Assembly (NCBI GenBank): GCA_030141605.1
Contig: JAQGDQ010000241.1
Coordinates: 186,001-250,000 of the forward strand
Source: Tubiluchus corallicola
Taxonomy: Eukaryota > Priapulida > Priapulimorpha > Priapulimorphida > Tubiluchidae
Length of the DNA: 64,000 nucleotides
Direction of reading: 5' to 3'
Of the stretch, positions 25,124 through 42,279 are shown piece after piece. The notes beneath the pieces are model-generated. The model was not told where the DNA came from. It saw only the letters and a list, made by a program, of their open reading frames with translations, and searched no databases. The translations under genes and the position numbers were made by a program. How positions within the stretch are numbered: the first letter of the stretch is position 1; every line of letters begins with the position of its first letter.

Positions 25124-26361
25124 TTATAACGTCATTAATAATGTAATGATTGTTATGAAGTTTTTATACTTTTCCATATTATTTTTATTTAAAATTTATT
25201 TCATACGTTATTTATTTCTCAGTTTTTTAAATCATTGTACAGCGAGCCTTTTACAGCCTGGGTAATTAGCTGTATTGGTCTTTATTACATTTTGTAGAAG
25301 ATTCAATTAGACCGTAGTCTCGTAAATAAACGGAATTTATAATTTTCTAATCTCCAGTACACGTTTCTTTAGTACATTAATTGATTCAGGCGGAATTGAC
25401 TAATATTAGAAATATATTGTCAATAACGTTCATGAGATTACGTTGATACTTTCGTACGTTCAAACGTTTAAAATATTTACGTTTCCTTTGTAGGTAGCTA
25501 AAGACCAACCGATTTCAAATAGTTTTTTCAATAAATTAAGAGTTCCGGAGTATATTTTTGAACATTTTAGATTTATTGGTATTATGTTCACTAATTCGCT
25601 TTTCGCGAATTTTCTGGTACAAAAAAATATAAAATGCTCACTAATAACAATATCAAAAACAAAATTTCTTACTTTACAATAGTCAGAAACCAGTATTAAA
25701 TTGCCCTAGAAATTGAAGCAGTTCTTGTGGGTTTTAATATAATTTGTTTAAATCCAAATACTTGGCAAAAATGATTCGATTCACTAGACAAAGTGTTATT
25801 CCCCTTTGTGTTTTCATTTAAGCCAAAGTCACATATTTGGTTTGAAATCTTAAATGGAGAACATAAAATTATCATTATTCTAAAATATCCAAAAAAGACA
25901 TGCTGGTACAGCACGAGCCTTTCAGCTTTACTGATCACTGCTAGGTATGTCAAAATAGCGCCATTAGTTTTATTACTTTTTTATTTATAAATTATACACC
26001 TTATTCTTAGGACATTTTTAATTACATTTTTCGTGTATTGACTTGAGTTGTGTGACTTGTGTCATTGGCGCAGAAGGCAGCTGAAAATTACTAGATGTGA
26101 TGCGATTTGGGTGTAATCGCTTTTATGCGTCGTGCCGACAGTAACTGAAAACACAGGTGAATTGGATGACCGAGAACGGCGAGAACAGTGACGAGGTGGG
26201 AATGTGATTGAGTGTTGGAACTGTGTTCAATTTGAGTGCTGAATGTAAACTGAAGTTTAGGCTGAACATAGTGTAAGATCTGAAGAGATTTACATGCGAC
26301 TTTTTAGCTTTCATAGTACTTGCTACTCATTGAGATAAAATAGCACTACGTACACACTACT

Positions 26362-26420
26362 CAGTAGTACTACTAGTACTAGTACAAAAAAATAAACTAC
26401 TAGTATTAGTAGTAGTACTG
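26362..26420. repeat. Imperfect palindrome of TAGTAC-type units
   Basis: cagtagtactactagtac on the left and actagtattagtagtag on the right can pair around an A-rich loop. It sits about 190 bp upstream of the CHCHD3 start. It is probably a trinucleotide-derived hairpin. Confidence 0.5.
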
Positions 26421-26609
26421 GCTTGTTTGATTTTAGACTGAGAGCTAAGACTTCAAGGCTTCTTTTGCATGACTTTTTGTATAGAAAAGGTTTAATTTAA
26501 TTTTTTTTTTGATCTGTAACAATCAGTTGTGCATTTTTTGCATATTAATTATCTCTTTTTATTTATACTAAATTATAGCATCTAATGATCAAGTATATCT
26601 AATAAAAAT

Positions 26610-29600
26610 ATGGGTGGTACAGCATCCCGTCGAGTCACTGTAGAAATGGAAAACGAGGACGGCAGTGGAGTTGTAAAGGTATAAAATTTGTCACTAGAGA
26701 TTCTTTTTTTATTTGTTTGTTTTTTGCATTCACTTATCTTACAGCTTATAAGCTATAGTGTGGGTAGGGGTTAAGCATGACATATCAAGGTTATCTAGTT
26801 TCAACCAAGCTGTCTATTGTGAATGACCGAAAATCATAAAAAATGCATTTAATTTGCAATTAGATTAATAACCTGTAAAACCGCTATTACTGTAGTAGAC
26901 ATGGCTTCTATCATTCTGTTATCTATTCTAAAAATGGGTTTAACCTAATAGTGAACGGTTGCTCTAGTTTTGCTATATTCTGTACTACTAGTTGGCTGTT
27001 ACAAGATATTATATTCCGACAGCTTTTTACCTATATTTCTGTGGCAACTTCTACATCGATAAATGTTTAATGTATCGACACGACATAAGCTTTATGGCCT
27101 GTGTTTCTCTTGGACTGAGAAACTAATCCCGAGTTAAACTACTGAGACTCACTGCATCACCTAGGCATCATTCTTCTCTGATTATGAATCTTAACACCCC
27201 ATACTTCCCTGATCCATCATTTCTGTTAGAAACTCATTTCTGAAGGGGAGGGGGGAGACACATATAGTGTAAAGACAATATTATTGGAATCGTTTTATGT
27301 TCGCTGATAGTAAAATGGCATGTTTTTGCTAGTGTGAATTTTTGCAAGTGTAGGCTTCAAACTGTAGTTGAAGGTTGTATCTGCCACAAATTGTATCAAA
27401 ACTAAACAATTATCTTATATGGAAAAACAATCTATATTAAATTAATTATGAGTCAGTTATAACTAATTACTGAGACTATAGCTCTTACTGATTATAATGA
27501 TTAGTGTTGCTCCGGATACACACTTTTGCCAGATAGCGAATAACTGATATCATCAAATATTTCTTCAGATTGGCTTCTGGATTCGGATTATAACCAGACA
27601 GGTTAACTAAATTTGAATTGAATATTTGGATCAGTTTGGTTAATGAAAAATGGTAACTTTTTGCAAACTTTTAGCTTACACTTATTAGGAGCTATTAAGC
27701 AAAATCTGAAAGGAAAGTAACTCAACGAGAAGCATTTTGCTATTACAGGTGGGTAAATTGTATAAATATATATCAACTTTGATGAAGCCGCATTTACTGT
27801 GAGATTACAAAATTACAGCACTACAAATACGTGAATTTATGTATTTGTAATTAACTCAGTGTTGCAATTTATTTTATGGGAAATCTTTGGATGTCACTTT
27901 GAATGAGTCATTTGTTGTGCGCCAGTGCACAAAGACACATTGTATTATTGCTCACAAACTGAAAAAAATGTGCGTAAAATTTTTGTCAAACACAAACGTG
28001 GTCTAAAACGATCTCTGAGTTTTTTTGGTAATATTTTATTTATTTTAAACTGTTGAATTATTTGAAAACTGCTTTTAATAGCATACTATGAAAATTGGAT
28101 AGCGAATATCGAATTTTTGTAACTACCAGATAACATCGGATACAAATAGCTACAAAATATCACGGATATTACAATTTTAGAAACACGAATCGGATATCCG
28201 GAGCAACACTAATTACTATCTTTGCCCATTCATCAGTAAACATCATTTGTCTAACTGATTTCTTATATCTTAACTAGATCTCAGAATCAATGGCAAGAAG
28301 ACTAGCTGGGCAATCTGGTAACATAGCAGCTACAAAAGAGGTGCCTAGTAAAGGTATGTGTTAAAGTTACTTTGCATGGAGCATTTCACTATTAATCAAG
28401 TCTGAGTTATGTTCATTTTTTTCTGTCATCGCTTATAAGCATATGGGTCTATAGATACTCTAAGGTAAGTCCATTGGTAATTACAATTCCATACATTAGC
28501 GTCTCAGTGGCAAAAAGGTGCTAACGTAGCTGCCTGGAAAAAGAGAAGTCCTGGATTCGAGGCATGGTGAAGATGCAAAACTTTTTCAGTCTTTCTAATT
28601 TAGTGTTGCTCTCATGCACTTATTAGACTAGCCATTCTTATCTTGAGGATGATGCTGCAAAGAAGTTCAGTCATTGCTCATCAGGTAAATTACTAATTTA
28701 TAATTTATGGAAAAGGAGCAGTTGCATGAATAAATGGGGACGTTTTTTAGTACTGTGTTTTGTTAAGTATTGTTTAGCATTTAGTGATTTTTGTAAAATT
28801 CATGCTAAAAGATTCCGTTGAGTTTGCTGCTGGAATGATGTAACAACCAGGGATGTTATTCGTTTTGGTTTGCCGATAATTGCACTGTTGATTAAGTTTT
28901 CGTAGCCGAAAATTTCGGTAATTTTCGGTAGCATTTATCAAGAGATTTTAGTAGTATTTATCCAGCTTGCCTTTTTTCTCCTGGATGTTAAATATGGCTA
29001 AACTTTGGCTAAAATACTGCAAATGAAATGTAACTATAGTTTATTTTACTTTTTGTACCATTTGTAGCATGCTTTTTACTGCAATGCAGCATATCTTCAT
29101 TGATAATGAGTGTCAAACTTTAGAGTCACTAGGCACAATCAACCGAAATATCAAAGCGTAATTTGAGTAAAACCAAGTCTAATTTCGTAATTTATGAAAT
29201 ATAGGCAACAAAATATATACAAAATAAAATTTGTGAAGCACATGAACACGAGCGCATCTTTATCCATAAACATTATTCTGCTTTTTTGGTTAAGATTTTT
29301 TGCCTATCTACTTTGTCAGGCTTGTATCAGAGCAAATAAAAGCAAATAAACAAAAACAAAGTATTATGTTTTATTTCTGAATTTTTTGTTCAGTTTTGAT
29401 AGTAGTTGGTTTTGCAAAAGTGATTTTGGTCTGGTTTCATCTCGGTATCAGTTTCCTATGTTTCGGTTTGTAATTTTAGTTACAGTAACATTCCTGGTAA
29501 CAACACATTATCATGACTACGCATTATTACCATAATCTGTATTCTTGTTCTTTTAACATACCCTAAATCTTTTGGCAAATGACTTAGACAAAGCCTATTC

Positions 29601-32600
29601 CAACTGTTATAAATTATTGTAAATGGTCAGATTAGTAGCAATAATTAATTTGTGGTCTTTGAATCATGTATTTAATAGCTTATTCTGTTAACAGTTAAAA
29701 ATAGCTATCCGGGTTTCTAACTCATTTTGTGTGGAGAGAAGTAAGATATTTATTGCATAAGGTGTTAATTTATTGCCTCCTCCCCAAGTAAATAGATTGT
29801 ATAACTGGAATCTTTTTCTTCACTAAGTATCATGCAAATATTTAGCAAAGTTATTAAACATGACAGTCTTAGTCAAGAATACACAGTATCATGTAAGACA
29901 GTTAGGACTGTGTGCTGAATGTTATGGCTTTTCTCATTTTTTTTGACAATAATTTGCAATTATTTATTTTCTTGACTTAGAAACCATCGCTGCATCATCG
30001 CCTGCTGCAGCAGTGCCTCAAGTTCCACTGCCTCCTTATCCAAGTACATTTCCATCCGGAATTAGTCAGCAGGAGCACGCAGCCGAGATAAAGCGAATAG
30101 AGAACTACTATAAGAACAGACAATCAGACTTAGAGCAACGGGTAAGAGAGATCGCTATTGCATGGTTTCCCATTTTTTTGGTCTCTCTCACTGAATAACT
30201 ACCATTCTCTTATAATTAATTATGTCTTGTCTTTACTAGTTTATTTGAAATTCTGGCAACGTCAAAGATTTTTAAACTAGCAGCACTCTATTTAATTTTG
30301 TATCCACTTTGACATTTGATAGCTTGAATTTTTTCTGCTGACAGCTGAAATAATGACATATACTTTTCAAAAGTATCTATGACTGCAAGTAAAACATAAT
30401 TAAGTTTACTAGTTTACGTGAAATATTGGCAATGTTAATAAAAATTTTTATTAAACCTGCACTAGGTTATTTAAATTTGTATCCATTTTGACATTTGATA
30501 GCCTGAATTTTCTGCTGTTTGAGTATTTGTGCTAGTAATCCGACAGCTTTGTTTGTTCAAATCTGGAATGTATTAATGAATCTTCTATAACAGCTGAAAT
30601 AATGACATATAGTGTCTGTGACTGCAAGCAAAACACAAAATTCAATTGTTATCATGTTTAAATGCCTCACTGCTTTCAAGTAAATGTGATAAAATTTCCA
30701 AAAACAAAAAGACAAAATACTAAAATTTCCCTTTCAAAATATTTGTGTTAAATATGTAAAGACAAGAAATCTTTTTTTCTCAATGTGCAATTGGCAGTGC
30801 ATTGTTAATTTTTGTTTTTATTGTTCTCATGTTAAGGACATTAATAAGTGGTGTTGGTATAGACATGTTATATTTCTTTTGTCTGTGAGTTTTCACACTG
30901 GTTCACAATGTCAGCTATTAGCACTAATAAGCCTTTTTACAGTTTCATTGTGTACGTACAGTTGCTGTAGATCATAGGCTAAGTGAACCACAGCAGCACA
31001 TCTTAATTACAACTGTTATATGACATGTGGGTAAAGCAAAGTCGTCTGCTGCATCAGTTCAGTAAACTTCAGTTGCGATGCCATTCCTTGTTGTTCTTTG
31101 TGGACGTTACTTAATTATACATTAGTCTATGCGATGTAGAGTGATTTACAAGCAGGATCTTGCTTGGGAATAAGAAAAAACGAACTAGGTAAGGTTCTGG
31201 CTCGACAACAGCATGGGCTGCGAGGCATTGTCAAGTGTACACATCAGTTGTCTTACTTAACCTTTGATCTTTTCACAATCATCATAAATCAATGGAACTG
31301 TGAAAAGGCTTATTTAAGTTGTTGCAAAAGCCTTGGGTGCTTCAGAGAAAGCCATACTAAACTGTTTTCTTTTTTTACAGAATAAAGAATTGTATCAAAT
31401 AACAAAAGAACAATTTGAAATGGCACTGAAAGAGGTGGAGGACAAAATTGTTCATCAGACACCACCAACGGTATGCCAAGATGCACAGACTGGTGTAACT
31501 CGTTGCTATGAAAATAATCGTGGTCAAACTTTACTCTGTTCAAAAGAAGCTAGGCATTTCATAGAATGTGTTGAACACATGCGAGGGGTGAGTTAACAAG
31601 TATAACTTAGAGATTTGTTTGTTGTGCTAACTAGTAAAATATAACATACTATACTACGGATGTCAGGAATCTGAAATTACCGAATCCGAATCTCATTTTT
31701 TAATAATTTCTGAAGCCGTATCAAATCCGAATCTCAGTTTAAAATTATTTTCAAATCTGAATCTCAGTTTAAAATAATTTTCAAATCCAAATCTCAAGTT
31801 AAAATAACTTCCAAAACTGAATCGAAATCGAATCTCATTTTTTCAGATAGTTCTTTCAACCGAGTCTCATTAAAATCTACACAGTTTTCAACCAAATTAT
31901 GGCAGATTGATAAGGCAGCGAAGTCTTTCACGAAGATATGACCCATCTCAGCAGTGCATTTGATATTAATTCTGCAATAATAAAGACTAGATGATTTAAT
32001 TATTTTGTAACAGATTTCTTTTGCCGGCAACTAACAATATAAAATTATTTGTTAGTCAAAAAATTCCTTGGCGTGCCTTTATCCACACTGCATGAATCTT
32101 TGTAATGTACGTGACAAAAAAATCAAGCACGTTATTCATCTAAGCCACACCATGTGTTGTTAGCGAAACCATGTTCTGCCAAAGTAATGCAAGAAATCTC
32201 AGCACTTTTGTTGAAACTATATAGTGGTGCTTTCGCGTAGGACTTCATGAGTTGGACGCGCACTGAAACTGAATACGGCGACATTGGTGTATATCGCTTT
32301 TGAGGTTCCGATTCTGTCCGAGTTGCGTGATATCCCTACACTCTAGTCCTTTTTATTTACTCACGAATTTTATTTTGTAATTGTTGCCATTTGAAGCATT
32401 AAGCTTTAAAATCAGTACTGGTAAGTACTACAGGTCTTGGAAAATATATGGAATTTTTGAACTTCCCAGTGAGTGTTAAAAAATAAGTAACTTTATCATT
32501 GTTATTAAAGAACCTAGACTTTAGTGCATCACTTTTGTGTTCTCTGACTGACAGACTAATTTACTCACTCAGTCTCCATTATAGTTGTCAATATATATAT

Positions 32601-32668
32601 TTAGATTGCGTAAAGTAATTTCAAACTGTCATTTTCTTTAATAGGCAGTTGTGACAAAAAGTGCGTAA
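26610..32668 (+). CDS. CHCHD3: MICOS complex subunit MIC19 (CHCHD3/CHCHD6 type)
   Basis: Five exons: 26610-26678, 28278-28353, 29981-30141, 31381-31587 and 32645-32668, in consistent phase, giving 178 residues. The protein starts MGGTASRRVTVEM, matching the family's N-myristoylated MGGT.S.RRVT start. A Pro/Ala-rich linker (VPLPPYPSTFPSG) and a short helical region (about 85-125) follow. The C-terminal CHCH domain has twin CX9C pairs (CQDAQTGVTRC and CSKEARHFIEC). MIC19 is imported into the mitochondrial intermembrane space, where the cysteines form disulfides. There it helps hold cristae junctions together and bridges MIC60 to outer-membrane partners. It is clearly shorter than vertebrate CHCHD3 (about 227 residues), mostly through loss of coiled-coil sequence in the middle. 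The last exon encodes only AVVTKSA. Confidence 0.93.
27502..28211. mobile_element. Non-autonomous hAT-like element, about 710 bp, in CHCHD3 intron 1
   Basis: The left end tagtgttgctccggata and the right end, whose reverse complement is tagtgttgctccggata, form a 17-bp perfect terminal inverted repeat. The flanking 8-mers (ataatgat and attactat) match at 5 of 8 positions, consistent with an old 8-bp target duplication. There is no transposase open frame, so it is a MITE-type element. Confidence 0.75.
28495..28690 (+). repeat. tRNA-derived SINE-like copy in CHCHD3 intron 2
   Basis: gtctcagtggcaaaaagg and, about 40 bp later, ctggattcgaggc resemble the A- and B-box region. The downstream part (taatttagtgttgctctcatg) matches the repeat at 50000-50260 (taatttaatattgctttcatg), which indicates one family. 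Confidence 0.6.
28848..29496. mobile_element. Non-autonomous hAT element with perfect 8-bp target duplication, CHCHD3 intron 2
   Basis: The ends are cagggatgttatt on the left and, reverse-complemented, caggaatgttact on the right; CAGGG-type termini are characteristic of hAT transposons. Both flanks carry the identical octamer gtaacaac (28840-28847 and 29497-29504), the 8-bp duplication expected for hAT. The 649-bp interior has tandem-like ttttcggta motifs and no transposase frame. Confidence 0.88.
30235..30640. repeat. Two-copy tandem segmental duplication in CHCHD3 intron 3
   Basis: The first copy (from ctagtttatttgaaattctgg, about 30237) and the second (from ctagtttacgtgaaatattgg, about 30408) share several blocks in the same order: ttgtatccactttgacatttg, gaattt.tctgctg, and cagctgaaataatgacatata with gactgcaag. 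The second copy has an extra segment of about 75 bp before its last block. Intronic, so unlikely to affect the protein. Confidence 0.8.
31655..32338. mobile_element. Decayed hAT-like element with internal ~30-bp tandem repeats, CHCHD3 intron 4
   Basis: The left end tacggatgtca and the reverse complement of the right end, tagggatatca, give an imperfect terminal inverted repeat. Directly inside the left end the unit aatctcagtttaaaattattttcaaat is repeated four to five times with drift (about 31690-31850). The adjacent octamers tactatac and cactctag match at 5 of 8 positions. No transposase frame. Confidence 0.55.
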
Positions 32669-33405
32669 CATTGAAGATATTAGTAGAAATCTCCAAGATA
32701 TCCTTAGATCTCCAGTAAGTAGGTTCTGCATACTGATGGCTTTCAATTAATTGGTTAAGTAGAATAATTAGTGCTTGATTACCACATCACCAACTTTCTT
32801 GCTATGTAAGGCGAGTTATTATGTGATAGTATATCTACAGTGTTGTATCTTACTACCTTACGTTAAAAGTGGATTGGGCTTGAGTTATTAAAATTGTACT
32901 TTTTCGTCTGAAATAGTGCAATGCTTAACTTTTGTACTGTAATGTACTATTGCTTACAATGCTGTAGTCATTGTTAATTTATTCGTTAAGCTTATGAGAC
33001 TAATATTGTGCAAGATTTCGACGTGTAAGATTTTTAACCATTATACAAAAAATACAGTTTGTTAGAGTTGATGCTGGAATACTGGTCCGAATTAAATCAA
33101 CTGTAAATACCCGAGTTTTCGAGTAGTTGCTTCTTTAAATAGTAGTGCTGTTTGTTAAATATAGTACAATTTGTAATAGTTTTTGTCATCCGGCCATTTA
33201 CATGCTTCTGTTTATTATACTAGCTTAGTTGGTTTTAAACAGTCCTATAGGAATCATCTGTGATTTATTCATAAAGTTGCAGGTTTGTATGTTACGAAAA
33301 ATTTAAAAAGATTTCCAGCTTAACACTTTTGTTAGAATAATTTTTATATATGCGTGACATTACCTGTAATGTTAGTCACAAAAGATGCCATATAGTTAAT
33401 TTATC

Positions 33406-33411
33406 AATAAA
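33406..33411 (+). terminator. Polyadenylation signal for CHCHD3
   Basis: An AATAAA hexamer about 740 bp past the CHCHD3 stop, followed by a T-rich stretch. It is the clearest plus-strand signal before the region changes orientation. Confidence 0.5.
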
Positions 33412-34997
33412 ATGGTTATGAAACTATCTTACTTTGAGTAACTTGTCGTATCTAAACAGTACCAACTGTAGTCTGTAACTGTGAACTACGCCACTTTCTT
33501 TTAAAACCTCCACAAAAGCCACATTATAAGCAAAATTTTATTCGTAAAAATAACAAAAATTAACAACAATTTAACAATAATAACAATACAAAAGATATCC
33601 ATCATTTTCATTTGTAATGATCCTTCACAGATAACAATGTTAGTAGCAGATATAATACAAATTTTCTACAAATAAAATACGTAATAAAATTGGCCACTGC
33701 TGTTGCTCGCTGTATCAGTCTAAGAAATGAACATTTTAGTATCACAGAATTGTTGAAGATGGTGACCAAACACTTAAGCCAGAATTTAAGCCGTGTGGCA
33801 TTGGCAAAACAGTGGCAAAATTGGTACATCGATGAATATCAAGAATAATCTACTAAGATTAGACACTGAATTGGCAGAAAAATGTCTTAGCCACGTTTCC
33901 ATGCTTACACTTCTGTTCTTAATAAGAGAGATAGCTTCTCAGCAATCATCCATCCAGAACCAGCCTCAGTGTTGTTTAACTTTGCTAGATGATCACACAA
34001 TGTGACTAATCAGTAGCAAAATACTACTGATTTAAAGTCACTTTTACTTTATTTAAACTTCAACATAAAAGTGCTTGTTAGGTTTTAAAAAAAGAAATGG
34101 CAGTGTTTGAATGCCTCAACTAAAATTAGCTTTTTTACAGAACACGTTGAATTAAACTAACTGCAAATAATTGGTAACATGAAAAAAAACATGTGCAGGC
34201 GCATTTAGGAAGACTGAAATTCAACTGACCGTCTTACAGAAAGTTTACAGTGAAGCTGCAGTTTAGCCAACAGTTCTTTCTAACACTGCTACTACCACAG
34301 TTATATATTTACCTCGATTTTATTTTATATAAAAACTGCAAGGCTTCAAATCGTATATGACTATTAATTATCGTTAAAGCTGATTGTTTCCTGCTAGGGA
34401 AAGTATTCAACTTGGATAGAAAATTCACCATCAGTATATATGTAAACCATCGATGTACTATAAGTCACCTGCTGCTGCTCACTATATATCATTTTGTATA
34501 TGCTCCTTTCTTAGCAAACCCAATATACAAATGCTATACTACCCATAAGTTAAAAATACTTGACACAATTTATAGAAACTTCAAAAAATGTTTTTAAAGC
34601 TTTCTGGTTAAACTGGCCATGCAACTGAATTCTCAGCTTCCCAGGCAAATACTAAAAGATGCGTTGCATGTTTGAATAGGGAACTCAGTTTACAACTTCT
34701 CAGGCAAATACTAGATATCGGGCACCTAAAAGATGTGTGTCGCATGATACAACAGGGGGCAGAATTTCAGGGCTTGCTATAGGTGCCATTTTCCATAGAT
34801 ACGCAACTGTACTATCAACCAATTTTTTTAACGTTTTACTGTATATGTGCAAAACATAGATAGGTCATTTCGGTGGGTAAAATTCAACGCTTTTTGTGAA
34901 TTTTGTGCCTTACAAATACTAGTAAATTCTATCAATTTATAAGTGCATGATGTAAAATGAATTAAGTAAAATTTCAGAGCGAGAAGTGACTCGTTTC

Positions 34998-35003
34998 TTT
35001 ATT
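34998..35003 (-). terminator. Polyadenylation signal for SLC35E3
   Basis: AATAAA on the minus strand (tttatt on plus), about 250 bp downstream of the SLC35E3 stop codon. Confidence 0.5.
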
Positions 35004-35255
35004 CAGCAGAACTTTTTGTGCATCGTATGTATTGCCAGACATTGTACAATGACAATAAATGATCAATTGACTGAATGAATAACACAAATGACTGTAATGA
35101 TAAATGAAAAGCTTTTTAAATATTCATAGTCTGGAAAAAGCTGACAGAGATTCTAAATGCATGAAGGCAAATGCATACAAGACCACACACATAGGACATT
35201 TAGCTTTTAGCACCAATATACTAAACCCCCATTCAATATAAGAAGCCTCAAATGA

Positions 35256-41906
<6,651 letters not shown>

Positions 41907-42279
41907 GTCGCCAGATATGCCACGAATGTGGCTTGTGATTGGCTGATTAACTTTCCAGGTCGTCAAGGAGGCTAAGTAGCCTATGAAGCTATTTTTTAAA
42001 ACAATTTGATACCTTTAAAAATTATATTATAGTGCTATATAATTTCAAATATTACTAATTGTAATCGCTTTTATTGGACGTTTTTACTTTTGTTTTGTTA
42101 TAGGTAGTATGCGTTTGACGGAAAACTTTACGTTTTATAATTTAGAATCGGTCGGTTGTGTCAGGCGAACACAGTACCTGATGTACAGCATGATCGTTTA
42201 CCTGCAGTCGTGTTTTTACATGGAGAGTTTCAAAAATGTGTAATTTTTTTTGTATATCCGTAGCGTGAAATTGATCACT
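41907..42279. promoter_or_regulatory. Shared bidirectional promoter region
   Basis: 373 bp separate the start codons of the minus-strand SLC35E3 and the plus-strand ankyrin/discoidin/SAM gene, leaving room for both 5' UTRs and one common promoter. CCAAT-type pentamers (attgg on the plus strand) occur at 41938-41942 and 42073-42077. No clear TATA box. Confidence 0.55.

Larger units (their letters stand above)
24216..26609. other. Intergenic region between the cathepsin and CHCHD3 genes
   Basis: A divergent spacer of about 2.4 kb. It holds the promoter regions of both genes, the compound CA/GA microsatellite at 25010-25121 and an imperfect palindrome at 26362-26420. No exon could be supported; the short open frames at 24660-25000 and 25696-25990 lack any signature. 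Confidence 0.6.
32669..35255. other. Convergent 3' region between CHCHD3 and SLC35E3
   Basis: It contains the CHCHD3 3' UTR with an AATAAA at 33406-33411. On the minus strand there are AATAAA signals at 35003-34998 (about 250 bp past the SLC35E3 stop) and at 33542-33537. A minus-strand open segment ending in a stop near 33910 follows an acceptor-like site near 34010, but no matching upstream exon was found. A diverged duplication containing caggcaaatacta occurs at about 34630-34745. Confidence 0.5.
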
